A stretch of DNA of 64,000 nt. Origin: Brachybacterium sp. FME24. GTDB taxonomy: Bacteria; Actinomycetota; Actinomycetes; Actinomycetales; Dermabacteraceae. The position numbers and the translations under genes are program-made. Location of the stretch: contig NZ_JABUXV010000009.1 in NCBI RefSeq assembly GCF_014897705.1, positions 124,001 through 188,000 of the forward strand, written 5' to 3'. The first letter of the stretch is position 1, and every line of letters starts with the position of its first letter. Shown piece after piece: positions 8,617-16,816 of this stretch. Below the pieces are notes generated by a model that made no database searches, was not told the DNA's origin, and worked only from the letters and a program-made list of their open reading frames with translations.

Positions 8617-10575
8617 TCATTCGGCCTGGAAGAACTGCTCCGGGTTGTAGGGCGCGGGATTGGGGTACGGGGTCCCTGACGGCATGCCATCCTCGGGCAG
8701 GTTGCGCATGCTGTTCTTGACCACGGCGAACTCACCGGCAGGCGTGGCGACTCCGAACTGGAGGAACTCTTCGGCCGCGATGTCGAGGATCTGTGTGAAG
8801 AGCTGTTCCTGCTCTTCGCCGTCGAAGGTGGTCTTCACCTGGTCCCACAGGTCGAACATCGGCCGGACGTTCTCCGGCGGAACCTCTCCGTCTGGGAGGC
8901 CCTGGTACCAGCGGGCCCATTGCACGCCGAACCCGGCCGTGGACTCGATGGGGACGTAGTTCCGGGGAACCAGGACAGCTGCGCGCCCTCCGAGACCGCT
9001 CTCCAGGATGGCATCGTGCTGGTTGCTCTCCCGGCGTTCGATGATGAGTTCGTGGGAAGCGGTGTTGACTTCCACGTCGATACCCACTGCAGCCCAGTAG
9101 TCCGTGAGGAGTTCGGCGAGATCGGTCCAGTTGAACACGTCGGAACGGGTGTCCAGCGTGATGACGATCGGGTTGCCGTCCGGGCCGAGGCGAATGTCGT
9201 TCGCGTCCCGTTCCGTGTATCCGGCATCGTCCAGGTGCTGGTTCGCGAGGTCGACGTCGTACTCGAGGAACTGCGTGGCGAGCTGTTCGTGATACAGCGC
9301 GGACTCCTCGAGTGGCCCGGCTTGCCACGGCTGCCCTTGCCCGTTGTAGACGAGGTCGATCACCTCTTGCCGGTTGATGGCGTGGGAGAGCCCGATCCGG
9401 AAGTCTTTGTTGTTGTAGATCTCCCGCTTGGTCTCGTCCGGATGCGTGAGGTTCAGCTGGATGAGGGCGATGTTCATGGAGTCGTAGGAGTAGTTCATCA
9501 ACCAGTAGTCGCCCTCCTCCGCGCCCTCCGCGAGCACGGGGTAGTTCTCGCCCGTGGCGATATGGCGATGCTCCAGGTCGACTTCACCGTTGAGGGCGCG
9601 CAGGAGTGCGACTTCCGGGTCCTCGACCAGGTTGTACTGCACGTCGTCCAGATACGGCAGCTGTCGGCCCTCGGGATCGACCTTCCAGTAGTAGGGATTG
9701 CGCGTGGCGACCGCTTTCGTCCCGGAGTTGCCGGGAGTGGATATCACCCACGGTGTGAGGCGAGGCAGGTCAGGGTTGTACCGCCACTGCGCACGGTCCT
9801 CGAACAGGGCCACCCAGTCGGCCTGCCCACTCTCGGCGACCAGCGAGTCCAGGTCCTCGTTGTGGTCGGGGTGGAACTGGGACATGTAGTGCGCGGGATA
9901 GTTCACGATCTCCACGCCTTGTCCGAGCTGGGCCATGGAATGCAGGAAGAACGCCGATGTGGTCGGGAACTCGAAGGTGACCGTGTGATCATCGACCTTC
10001 TCGACCACCGCTCGCTCGCCGCCGCTGCCGAGCCAGGTGGGCACTCCAGGGGTGAGCGTCTCGTGGGAGAACACTGATTCGTACCAGAACATGATGTCGT
10101 CGGCATCGAATGGCTCGCCGTCGGACCAGCGGATGCCGGGGCGAAGAGTGAATGTGTAGAGGGTGCCGTCCTCATTCGCCTCGTACTCGGCGAGGTTGGG
10201 CAGGATCTCATCGGTTCCGGTGGCGCCGGTGTACTCCGGGATCCAGCGCACCAGACCCTCGTAACCGATCGCGTTGTAGGCGTTGTTGTCGTCCGGCCCC
10301 ATGGCATATGTCCGCCAGGTTCCCCCGTAGGTACCCAGCTCATTGACCGGTTCGACGACCAGGGGATCCTTCGGAAGGCGTTCGGAGAGCTCAGGCAGCT
10401 CGCCGGCCTCGACCTGCTGCTGCAGCGACGGAGCTTCCAGTGCTCCGTCATCCGCGGCGGGTCCGGATCCGCCCGAGTCCGGATCAGTGCTGAAGAAGGT
10501 GCAACCGGACAGTGCTCCTCCGGTTGTTGCGGCCACGGTGCCGTACAGGAGTGACCGTCGCGTTACCTGAAACAT
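8617..10575 (-). CDS. Family 5 solute-binding lipoprotein (large, Tat-type signal)
   Basis: 652 residues. The signal is TRRSLLYGTVAATTGG with lipobox ALSGC, a twin-arginine plus lipobox arrangement, so it is probably exported folded and lipid-anchored. The mature part has the SBP_bac_5 features WSDGEPFDADDIMFWYES and KDFRIGLSHAINRQEVIDLV. At about 650 residues it is longer than the 500-540 usual for peptide binders, as seen in family members that bind oligosaccharides. The ATG at 10575 has GGAGG 8 bases upstream. It is the first gene of the sialidase operon. Confidence 0.88.
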   Translation of the reverse strand: MFQVTRRSLLYGTVAATTGGALSGCTFFSTDPDSGGSGPAADDGALEAPSLQQQVEAGELPELSERLPKDPLVVEPVNELGTYGGTWRTYAMGPDDNNAYNAIGYEGLVRWIPEYTGATGTDEILPNLAEYEANEDGTLYTFTLRPGIRWSDGEPFDADDIMFWYESVFSHETLTPGVPTWLGSGGERAVVEKVDDHTVTFEFPTTSAFFLHSMAQLGQGVEIVNYPAHYMSQFHPDHNEDLDSLVAESGQADWVALFEDRAQWRYNPDLPRLTPWVISTPGNSGTKAVATRNPYYWKVDPEGRQLPYLDDVQYNLVEDPEVALLRALNGEVDLEHRHIATGENYPVLAEGAEEGDYWLMNYSYDSMNIALIQLNLTHPDETKREIYNNKDFRIGLSHAINRQEVIDLVYNGQGQPWQAGPLEESALYHEQLATQFLEYDVDLANQHLDDAGYTERDANDIRLGPDGNPIVITLDTRSDVFNWTDLAELLTDYWAAVGIDVEVNTASHELIIERRESNQHDAILESGLGGRAAVLVPRNYVPIESTAGFGVQWARWYQGLPDGEVPPENVRPMFDLWDQVKTTFDGEEQEQLFTQILDIAAEEFLQFGVATPAGEFAVVKNSMRNLPEDGMPSGTPYPNPAPYNPEQFFQAE

Positions 10576-10648
10576 CTGGAGACCTCCGCGCTTGAGCCCC
10601 AACCCGAAGGGTGTGTGCCGGGGCGACGTCATCGTCGGCGCCTAGCAT

Positions 10649-10661
10649 GACATGGGATGTC
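10649..10661. promoter_or_regulatory. Candidate operator upstream of the ABC/sialidase operon
   Basis: GACAT-GGG-ATGTC is a perfect palindrome with a 3-base centre, about 74 bases upstream of the binding-protein ATG. The 15-base window CATGACATGGGATGT (10646-10660) matches CATGACTTGGGACGT (10760-10774) at 13 of 15 positions. Two related sites in one divergent region fit binding by the GntR/FadR regulator encoded at 11877. Confidence 0.5.
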
Positions 10662-10753
10662 CGGAGGTGCAAGAGTTCAGAACGCATAGCAAAAGCCCAG
10701 GTCGAGTCCCGCCCGGATGGACCCTTGTCGCGCGAATAGCAGTATGTCATAGT

Positions 10754-10774
10754 ACGTCCCATGACTTGGGACGT
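10754..10774. promoter_or_regulatory. Candidate operator upstream of the aldolase gene
   Basis: ACGTCCC-N7-GGGACGT is a perfect inverted repeat. It shares the GGGAYGT half-site with the palindrome at 10649-10661 and lies about 160 bases before the aldolase start. Its position in the divergent promoter region suggests joint control of import and cleavage genes. Confidence 0.5.
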
Positions 10775-10935
10775 GCCCATGGCGGAGAGAACCCGGACGG
10801 TCGCATGGTGCGAGAGCACCTGGGCCTGACTGGAGGTACCCGGCAGTGGCCGGAGCTGGTTGTGCCGAGCCGGAGCACTGGCGTCATGGGATCTCCGGCG
10901 AGGACGACGTGAAGCACGAAGAAGGAGGATTTTCG

Positions 10936-11880
10936 ATGAGTTCACCCCTGGCTGGTGTCGTGATTCCGGTGTGCACACCGCTGATCGATGATGGGCAATC
11001 CGTCGACGAGGAATCGCTCAGGCGGCACCTGACTCGTCTGGCCGATGCAGGCGTCAGCGGGGCTTTCGTGCTCGGCACCTCCGGTGAGTTCGGGTTCCTC
11101 ACCGATGGGCAGCGCAGGCAGGTGGTCGAGATTGCGGTCGACGAGGTCGGCGGCAGGCTGCCAGTGCTGATCGGCATTTCCGACACGGCGACGGCCCGTG
11201 CTGTAGCGCAAGCCGACATGTTGATTCCTCTGGGCGCGGATGCCGTGGTTGCGACGGCCCCCTTCTTCGCTGCCAGCGGGCCGATGGAGATCGCCGAACA
11301 CTTCCGCGGAATCAGGCGGGCTGTCGGTGAGGTGCCGTTGTTCGCCTACGAGAACCCCGGACGGGTCAATGGTCATTCGATCCCAGCAGATCTTGCCATC
11401 GAGCTGGCGGCCGAGGGTGCCGTTCAAGGGGTCAAGGATTCCTCGGGGGACCAGCAGTACCTTGAGGCTCTACTGCGCGGGCGGGAACGACATGGCCTCA
11501 GTGCATTGAGCATTCTCTCCGGGTCGGAAGTTGATGCGGACCGGGCGATGCAGGCAGGTGCCGATGGGCTGGTTCCCGGACTGGGCAATGTCGACCCACA
11601 CGGTTATGTTCGCCTGGTCGAGCTCGTGCAGGAGGGGGATGTGGAGAACGTGCGGCGTGAGCAGGAACGGCTCCGGCGCTTGTTCGGTATTGTCTCGATC
11701 GAGACCGGAGTGCCCATGGGGGACAGCTCTCGTGCCCTGGGGGCCTTCAAAGCCGCGATGAAAATGCTCGGAGCGATTGATCACGACCCCTGCGCTCCAC
11801 CCTCGGTGAGGCTCGATGATGGGGATCGTCAACGCATCAAGCAGATACTCGTCGAGTACGGACCCGAGGCAGGCGCGTGA
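10936..11880 (+). CDS. DapA/NanA-family aldolase, probable N-acetylneuraminate lyase-like
   Basis: 314 residues, normal for the family. The (beta/alpha)8 class I aldolase motifs are present: GTSGEFGFLT (47-56), catalytic Tyr138 in FAYENPGR and Schiff-base Lys167 in GVKDSSGD. The start at 10936 follows AAGGAGG at 8 bases. Family members include dihydrodipicolinate synthase, N-acetylneuraminate lyase and 2-keto-3-deoxy sugar acid aldolases. The sialidase and transporter next door favour cleavage of sialic acid to pyruvate and ManNAc, but specificity cannot be read from sequence alone. It is translationally coupled to the following regulator. Confidence 0.75.
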   Translation: MSSPLAGVVIPVCTPLIDDGQSVDEESLRRHLTRLADAGVSGAFVLGTSGEFGFLTDGQRRQVVEIAVDEVGGRLPVLIGISDTATARAVAQADMLIPLGADAVVATAPFFAASGPMEIAEHFRGIRRAVGEVPLFAYENPGRVNGHSIPADLAIELAAEGAVQGVKDSSGDQQYLEALLRGRERHGLSALSILSGSEVDADRAMQAGADGLVPGLGNVDPHGYVRLVELVQEGDVENVRREQERLRRLFGIVSIETGVPMGDSSRALGAFKAAMKMLGAIDHDPCAPPSVRLDDGDRQRIKQILVEYGPEAGA

Positions 11881-12623
11881 GAGACCACATGGCAGTACCA
11901 GGTGTTGCTCGGGACACGCTCCCGTCGAGGCAGCGCCAGGTGATGGATGCGATCAAGAGCTTCATCCTGGAGCGCGGGCTCGTCGCAGGTGATCCCATGC
12001 CGACCGAATCTGAGCTCATGGAACAGTTGGGCATCTCCCGCAATGCGCTGCGCGAGGCGATCAAGGCGCTGCAGGCTCTCGGATTCGTCGAGGTCCGCCA
12101 CGGCTCGGGAACTTACGTCGGTGCGGTGCCGACTCGAGTGATGCAGGACGGACTCGCCTTCCGTCTGCAGCAGTCGATGCGCGGCAGTATGCGCGAGGTG
12201 CGGGGGCTGCTGCAGGTTCGGGAAGCTCTCGAGGTCGGACTGGCTTCCGAGGTGGTCCGGCACTACATCTCGAACAGCACAGATCAGTTGAGGGTGATCG
12301 TCGACGCGATGCGGGCGAAGGCGGCCGCAGGAGAGTATTTCCCCGACGAGGACCTTGCATTCCATGAGGCTCTCTATCGCCCGTTGGACAACGAGCTGGT
12401 CATGGATCTGCTCTGGGTGTTCTGGACGACCTTTCACGAGATCGATCCGCGCTTGCCGGGTCCGCACTACACGCCGGCTGACGCGTGTGCGTGGCACGAG
12501 GGTCTGCTCGAAGCACTCGAGCATGCCGACGTCGATCTCTACCGGTCGCGCATGCGGGGCCATTTCGACGGGGTGAGGATTCGCCTCTTCCGGGCTGAGC
12601 CCGTCGATCACGGCGAGGCATGA
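11877..12623 (+). CDS. GntR/FadR-family transcriptional regulator
   Basis: 248 residues from the GTG at 11877, which overlaps the aldolase stop. An ATG at 11889 would shorten it by four residues. The N-terminal winged helix reads PTESELMEQLGISRNALREA with wing RHGSGTYV. The C-terminal all-helical FCD ligand domain includes REALEVGLASEVV, DLAFHEALY and WHEGLLEALEHADVD, with candidate metal-binding His/Asp. Position and coupling suggest it regulates the sialidase/transporter/aldolase locus, like NanR-type regulators. Ligand inferred: sialic acid or ManNAc-related. Confidence 0.85.
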   Translation: MRDHMAVPGVARDTLPSRQRQVMDAIKSFILERGLVAGDPMPTESELMEQLGISRNALREAIKALQALGFVEVRHGSGTYVGAVPTRVMQDGLAFRLQQSMRGSMREVRGLLQVREALEVGLASEVVRHYISNSTDQLRVIVDAMRAKAAAGEYFPDEDLAFHEALYRPLDNELVMDLLWVFWTTFHEIDPRLPGPHYTPADACAWHEGLLEALEHADVDLYRSRMRGHFDGVRIRLFRAEPVDHGEA

Positions 12624-12871
12624 CCCCTGGGGGGCCTCGGCGTCCAGCTCGATGCCGGCCGGCGGGTCTAGCCGTGTTTCCGCCCGGCGATGAGCTCACA
12701 GGACCGGGACGAGTCCGACGACGGGGTGCGCTGCGAGTAGTCCCCGGCCCGCCATTGCTGCTTCGGGGCTGATCACGGAGCTGGCGGCGCGGCGGCCGAT
12801 GGGGGAACATAGGTGACCCCTTCGGGGCAGCACGGCACACAGATCCGACAGAGTTGACGGAGAGCAGCACC

Positions 12872-13636
12872 ATGACCAGCAACGATCCTGCCAACAGCGA
12901 CGCGGGCTTCACGATCGTCGGCCATCGCGGCGCGATGGCGCAGGTTCTCGAGAACACGATCGCGTCCTTCCGTGCGGCCGAGAACGCCGGTTGCCGGGAG
13001 CTCGAACTGGACGTGCGCCCCAGTGCCGACGGGCGCATCGTGATCTCGCATGACCGCACCCTGGATCGGGTGGTGGCGGGCGACGAGGGTCGCGGAATGG
13101 GCCCGGTGGACGAGCTGGAGTGGAGGGTGATCTGCCGGGTGGAACTGCGCGATGGTCACCGCGTGCACACCTTCGAGGAGGTCTTCGAGGCCACCACGGT
13201 GTTCCTGCAGGTGGAGATCAAGGACCCGGCTGTGGTGCCGCTGCTGGTCGACGCCGCGCGGCGCTTGCCCACCTTCGCCGAGCGGGTGCGTCTGACCAGC
13301 TTCGATGCGGACGCTCTCGTGCAGGCCCGCGACCAGCTGCCGCAGATCCCCCGCGGGCTCATCCTCGGTCGCCTGCCGGCGGAAGAAGTGCATCCCGAGG
13401 GGCTCGAGTCCGCTCTCCAGCGGACCGGCGCCGGCGCGCTCTACTGCGGATGGGAGGGTCTGACCCCCGAGCTCGTCGAGGCCCAGCACGCGGCGGGGCG
13501 ACAGGTGCACGGCTGGCCGACCCGGAGCCCGGAGCACATGCAGCGCGCCCTCGCGCTCGGCCTCGACGGCACCACCGTCGATGATCCTGAGGCCGCGTTC
13601 GCGTGGTTCGAGCGCGCCCGCGCCGCGACGGCCTGA
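12872..13636 (+). CDS. Glycerophosphodiester phosphodiesterase family protein
   Basis: 254 residues, compact cytoplasmic GDPD size with no signal peptide. The TIM-barrel catalytic set is present: HRG (His18-Arg19), LENT (Glu27), ELELDVR (Glu45, Asp47) and ISHDRTLDR (His60). These bind the divalent metal and act as acid/base in hydrolysing glycerophosphodiesters to glycerol-3-phosphate and an alcohol. The C-terminal QVHGWPTRSPEHMQRALALGLDGTTVDDPE is also typical. The ATG at 12872 follows ACGGAGAG. It stands alone and converges, with no gap, on the TetR gene. Confidence 0.85.
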   Translation: MTSNDPANSDAGFTIVGHRGAMAQVLENTIASFRAAENAGCRELELDVRPSADGRIVISHDRTLDRVVAGDEGRGMGPVDELEWRVICRVELRDGHRVHTFEEVFEATTVFLQVEIKDPAVVPLLVDAARRLPTFAERVRLTSFDADALVQARDQLPQIPRGLILGRLPAEEVHPEGLESALQRTGAGALYCGWEGLTPELVEAQHAAGRQVHGWPTRSPEHMQRALALGLDGTTVDDPEAAFAWFERARAATA

Positions 13637-14242
13637 TCAGCCGTCGAGCGTCCGCGCCCCGCGGAGAACGGCGGCGAACGTGGCGCCGAGGGATGCGCCC
13701 ACCTTCGTCGGCTCCCCGAGGTACCCGTTGACCATTCCGCCATCGCGCAAAAGCATCAGCTGGCGGCCGACGGCGGGGGCGTCGGCCGCGCCTGCTTCCT
13801 GGGCGAGGCCGGTGAATTCCTCGAGCATCCAGGCGCGGTGGGTGGCGACCGTGACGCGCACAGGGTCCGCCGGGTCGGCGAACTCGGCGGCGGCGTTGAG
13901 GAAGGCGCAGCCGCGGAAGCCGGGGGAGCAGCTTGCTTCGCCGATCTGGGTGGCGAGGGTCTGCAGGGACCCTTCCGGATCGCCCTCTCGGCGCACGCTG
14001 CGCATCCACTCCTGCTCGTTCGCGGCCTGCTGCTCGAGATAGGCCACCACCAGATCGCTCTTGGAGCGGAAGTGGCGGTAGAACGTGACCTTGGTGATAC
14101 CGACCTGCTCGATGATCCGATCCGCGCTCGTCGCGCGGATCCCCTGCGCGTAGAACAGCTCGTTCGCCGCGGTCAGGATGCTGTGTCGGGTATCGGATCC
14201 GGTGCGCCTGCGCGGTGCGGATACGGCGGTCTCGGCGTCCAT
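13637..14242 (-). CDS. TetR-family regulator
   Basis: 201 residues. The N-terminal HTH reads ILTAANELFYAQGIRATSADRIIEQVGITKVTFYRHFRSKSDLV in the TetR pattern. The C-terminal ligand domain is Ala-rich with Cys residues (EASCSPGFRGCAFLNAA, as in AcnR/TetR_C groups). GGAGGAGCAG precedes the ATG. Divergent from the membrane protein/flavoprotein pair, which it probably represses through the shared 170-base gap. Confidence 0.85.
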   Translation of the reverse strand: MDAETAVSAPRRRTGSDTRHSILTAANELFYAQGIRATSADRIIEQVGITKVTFYRHFRSKSDLVVAYLEQQAANEQEWMRSVRREGDPEGSLQTLATQIGEASCSPGFRGCAFLNAAAEFADPADPVRVTVATHRAWMLEEFTGLAQEAGAADAPAVGRQLMLLRDGGMVNGYLGEPTKVGASLGATFAAVLRGARTLDG

Positions 14243-14287
14243 CTGCTCCTCCGGTTCGGTCAGGGCGCTTGCGCTGACGTCGTGTCG

Positions 14288-14311
14288 AGTCTACTGTCGC
14301 CTATGTAGACG
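14288..14311. promoter_or_regulatory. Candidate TetR operator
   Basis: GTCTAC-N10-GTAGAC inverted repeat between divergent start codons, followed by AT-rich TACTAGTTACTCTACTACTG, which could hold promoter elements. The location fits autoregulation and control of the plus-strand pair. Confidence 0.4.
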
Positions 14312-14413
14312 TACTAGTTACTCTACTACTGAACGGTTCAGCACGACGAGCACGCGGGGCATCGGCCTCGCCCCCGCCGCCCTGGGCACCCCTCATCCCG
14401 AAAGAAGATCGTC

Positions 14414-14995
14414 ATGACCACCACCGCTGCGCCATCCACCGAAGCCACCACCACCGCAGGGTTCGGCGGGCGCCTGCTCCGCCTGTACCTCGGACGATTC
14501 GTCTTCGCCGTCCTCTGGGCGGGCCTGCTGTTCCTGGCCGCCCCCTCGGGCGGCTTCCTGCTGACCGCCCTGCTGGTCATCTATCCCCTCGTCGACGCTG
14601 CGGCCGTCGGATGGCAGCTGCGGTCCCCGCGCCGCGAGCCCGGCTCCCGGACCGCGGAGCAGATCAATGTGGCGGTCAGCGTGATCGTCGCCATCGCGCT
14701 CGGCGTCGCCGTGACCTTCTCCGCCGCCGCGGCCCTCGCGGTCTGGGGACTCTGGGCAATCGGCTCCGGCCTGCCGCAGCTCATCGCCGCGATCCGGAAC
14801 CGACGCTCGGGCGGCCAAGTGCCGCAGATGCTCAGCGGCGGCATCTCCGTGCTCGCCGGCTCGGCCTTCTTCTCCCAGGGGCTCGCCGGCTCCGAGGCGA
14901 TCGGCGGTGTGGGCGGCTACGCCATCCTGGGCGGAGTCTTCTTCCTGCTCTCCGCCATCCGCCTCGCCCTGCTGGTGCGGAAGTCCGCAGCATGA
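14414..14995 (+). CDS. HdeD/DUF308-like membrane protein
   Basis: 193 residues with about six transmembrane segments in three hairpins. The repeated hydrophobic pattern ending in VLAGSAFFSQGLAG resembles DUF308/HdeD proteins, which are otherwise uncharacterised in Gram-positives. The last codons overlap the next gene start by ATGA (14992-14995), so membrane protein and flavoprotein are made together. The family assignment is by pattern only. Confidence 0.6.
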   Translation: MTTTAAPSTEATTTAGFGGRLLRLYLGRFVFAVLWAGLLFLAAPSGGFLLTALLVIYPLVDAAAVGWQLRSPRREPGSRTAEQINVAVSVIVAIALGVAVTFSAAAALAVWGLWAIGSGLPQLIAAIRNRRSGGQVPQMLSGGISVLAGSAFFSQGLAGSEAIGGVGGYAILGGVFFLLSAIRLALLVRKSAA

Positions 14996-16434
14996 GCGCC
15001 GCGACAGGCGCCGAGCGCAGCCACAGCGGAGCCCCTCGTGACTACGACCTGATCGTGCTCGGCGGCGGAGCCGTCGGCGAGAACGTGGCCGACTACGCCG
15101 GCCGGCAGGGCCTGCGCACGGCCGTCATCGAGGCCGAGCTGGTCGGCGGGGAATGCTCCTACTGGGCCTGCATGCCCTCGAAGGCGCTCCTGCGCAGCGG
15201 GCATGCCCTGCGCGCGGCGCGGCGGGTGCCCGGAGCGCGTGAAGCGATCCAGGGCGAGCTCGACGTCCACGCGGTCCTGGATCGGCGCTCCTCCTTCACC
15301 TCCCACGGCTCCGACGCCGGCCAGGCCGCCTGGCTCGAGGGCGCGGGCATCGACCTGATCCGCGGCCACGGCCGACTGGTCGGGCCGGGGCGGGTCCAGG
15401 TGGGCGAGCGTGTCTACACGGCAGGGGCGATCGCCCTGGCCACCGGCTCGCTGCCCGTGCTCCCCGACATCCCGGGGCTCGCAGAGACCGACCCCTGGGG
15501 CACCCGGGAGGCGACCACGGCAGAGCACATCCCCTCGCGCCTCGCGATCATCGGCGGCGGCGTGGCCGGCACCGAGCTCGCGGTCGCCTACTCCTCCCTC
15601 GGAGCTCACGTGACCCTGCTGTCCCGCTCGCAGCTGCTGGCGGGAGAGGAGCCCTTCGTGCGCGAAGGTCTCGAGACGGCTCTCGTGCAGGAAGGCATCG
15701 ATGTGCGCGTGGGCACTGTCCCGACACGCGTCGACCGCGACCACGACGGAGTCGTGCACCTCGACCTGGCGGACGGCACGACGATCGCGGCGGACGAGCT
15801 GCTGGTCGCCACCGGGCGCCGCCCCCGCACCGACGGGGTCGGGCTCGACGCCGTGGGCATCGATCCGGATGCCCGGCTGCGGGTGGACGAGTCGATGCTG
15901 GTCGACGGCACGGACTGGCTCTACGCCGTCGGTGACGTGAACGGCCGCGCGCTGCTCACCCACCAGGGCAAGTACCAGGCCCGCGTCGCCGGCGAGGCGA
16001 TCGCCGCCCGGCACCTCGGGCAGCAGCTCGACACAGGGGAGTGGGGGCGCCATGCCGCCACGGCCGACTCCCGGGCCGTCCCGCACGTGGTGTTCACCGA
16101 CCCCGAGGTTGCCCGCGTGGGCCTCACCGAGGCGGCGGCACGGGAGGCCGGACTGCCCGTCCGGACCGTCGAGCACGACCTGGGCGCGGTCGCCGGAGCG
16201 GCACTCCACGCCGAGGGATATACGGGCCGCGCCAAGCTCGTCGTCGACGAGACGAGGCAGGTGCTCCTCGGAGCGACCTTCCTCGGCCCGGACGTCGCCG
16301 AGCTGCTGCAGGCGGCGACGATCGCGGTCGTCGGCGAAGTGCCGATCAGCCGGCTCCGGCACGCCGTTCCCGCGTATCCCACGATCAGCGAGATCTGGCT
16401 GCGCCTGCTCGAGGCCTACGACCAGGCCGGCTGA
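14992..16434 (+). CDS. FAD/NAD(P)-dependent disulfide reductase-like oxidoreductase
   Basis: 480 residues. FAD-binding LGGGAVGENVADYAG (22-36), redox disulfide CSYWAC (Cys55, Cys60) followed by MPSKALL, NAD(P)-binding IIGGGVAGTELA, second FAD motif WLYAVGDVNG, and a C-terminal dimerisation domain. It belongs with dihydrolipoyl dehydrogenases and mercuric reductases. The active-site His-Pro of true lipoamide dehydrogenase is replaced: the motif reads HAVPAYPTISE, with Tyr where His normally precedes Pro-Thr. It may therefore reduce quinones or another acceptor rather than lipoamide. Coupled to the DUF308-like gene; a strong terminator follows. Confidence 0.85.
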   Translation: MSAATGAERSHSGAPRDYDLIVLGGGAVGENVADYAGRQGLRTAVIEAELVGGECSYWACMPSKALLRSGHALRAARRVPGAREAIQGELDVHAVLDRRSSFTSHGSDAGQAAWLEGAGIDLIRGHGRLVGPGRVQVGERVYTAGAIALATGSLPVLPDIPGLAETDPWGTREATTAEHIPSRLAIIGGGVAGTELAVAYSSLGAHVTLLSRSQLLAGEEPFVREGLETALVQEGIDVRVGTVPTRVDRDHDGVVHLDLADGTTIAADELLVATGRRPRTDGVGLDAVGIDPDARLRVDESMLVDGTDWLYAVGDVNGRALLTHQGKYQARVAGEAIAARHLGQQLDTGEWGRHAATADSRAVPHVVFTDPEVARVGLTEAAAREAGLPVRTVEHDLGAVAGAALHAEGYTGRAKLVVDETRQVLLGATFLGPDVAELLQAATIAVVGEVPISRLRHAVPAYPTISEIWLRLLEAYDQAG

Positions 16435-16475
16435 CAGTCAGGCAAGCGTGGCCACCCGAGAGTTGGCATCGCAGA

Positions 16476-16509
16476 TTCCGCCTGCCCGGCCGGATCCGGG
16501 CAGGCGGAA
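16476..16509 (+). terminator. Strong hairpin terminator after the flavoprotein gene
   Basis: TTCCGCCTGCCCGG (16476-16489), six-base loop CCGGAT, CCGGGCAGGCGGAA (16496-16509). A perfect 14-bp GC-rich stem 42 bases after the stop codon, with no U tract. Confidence 0.8.
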
Positions 16510-16536
16510 CCCTAGCCTTTGAAGGCCAGCAGCTAG

Positions 16537-16564
16537 GGCGTGTTGCTAAAGGCTGACAGGCGGC
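16537..16564 (+). repeat. Solo IS5-family terminal inverted repeat
   Basis: GGCGTGTTGCTAAAGGCTGA and the following eight bases match the left end of the complete IS at 18442 (GGCGTGTTGCAGAGGCTGA, then GGGCGGC). The first 14 bases match the right end of that IS (reverse complement GGCGTGCTGCTAAA) at 13 of 14. Beyond 16565 similarity stops. It is preceded by CTAG. This is either a remnant of a second IS copy or the outer end of a larger unit carrying the TetR-GAPDH operon. Confidence 0.6.
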
Positions 16565-16612
16565 GCGCCCCCCCCGGCTGCCACCCGACCGTGCACCGGT
16601 CCCAACCAAGCA

Positions 16613-16738
16613 GGTGAGGTCCTGCTCGGATATCGAGAGGGCCACGACTCACGAGTCGTCACTGTGGGTGAGCGTTCGGCGGTCGTCCCATTGCTTGAGG
16701 TGAGCAAGGGGCACGTCCGGACGATCGTTTCTCGGTAA
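16613..16738 (+). pseudogene. Truncated open frame, unrecognised
   Basis: A 41-codon frame with no start ends at TAA 16736. It reads GEVLLGYREGHDSRVVTVGE and continues to KGHVRTIVSR. The composition looks coding and it lies just inside the solo IS end, so it may be the 3' end of a gene truncated by insertion or deletion. I do not recognise the family. Confidence 0.25.
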
Positions 16739-16796
16739 CAGGATGGCGATGTTGCCACGCGAGGGCGCGTTCTCGATGTCACGTTCTCTGTACAGA

Positions 16797-16812
16797 CTAG
16801 TTGTTACACTAG
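16797..16812. promoter_or_regulatory. Candidate TetR operator and leaderless promoter
   Basis: CTAGT-TGTTAC-ACTAG is a perfect inverted repeat ending 4 bases before the TetR ATG at 16817. TACACT inside it could be a -10 box, which would start transcription at or near the ATG (leaderless mRNA), and no ribosome-binding site is visible. Repressor bound here would block its own promoter. Confidence 0.5.
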
Positions 16813-16816
16813 ATCT

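Noticed and set aside
14611-14991. Longer start for the flavoprotein inside the DUF308-like gene
   Set aside because: The upstream translation is an Arg/Pro-rich shadow; the ATGA overlap at 14992 and the FAD motif position support the shorter start.
16613-16738. Reading the fragment as the tail of a phosphofructokinase because GAPDH is next to it
   Set aside because: The resemblance is too weak to support a family assignment, so it is left unrecognised.
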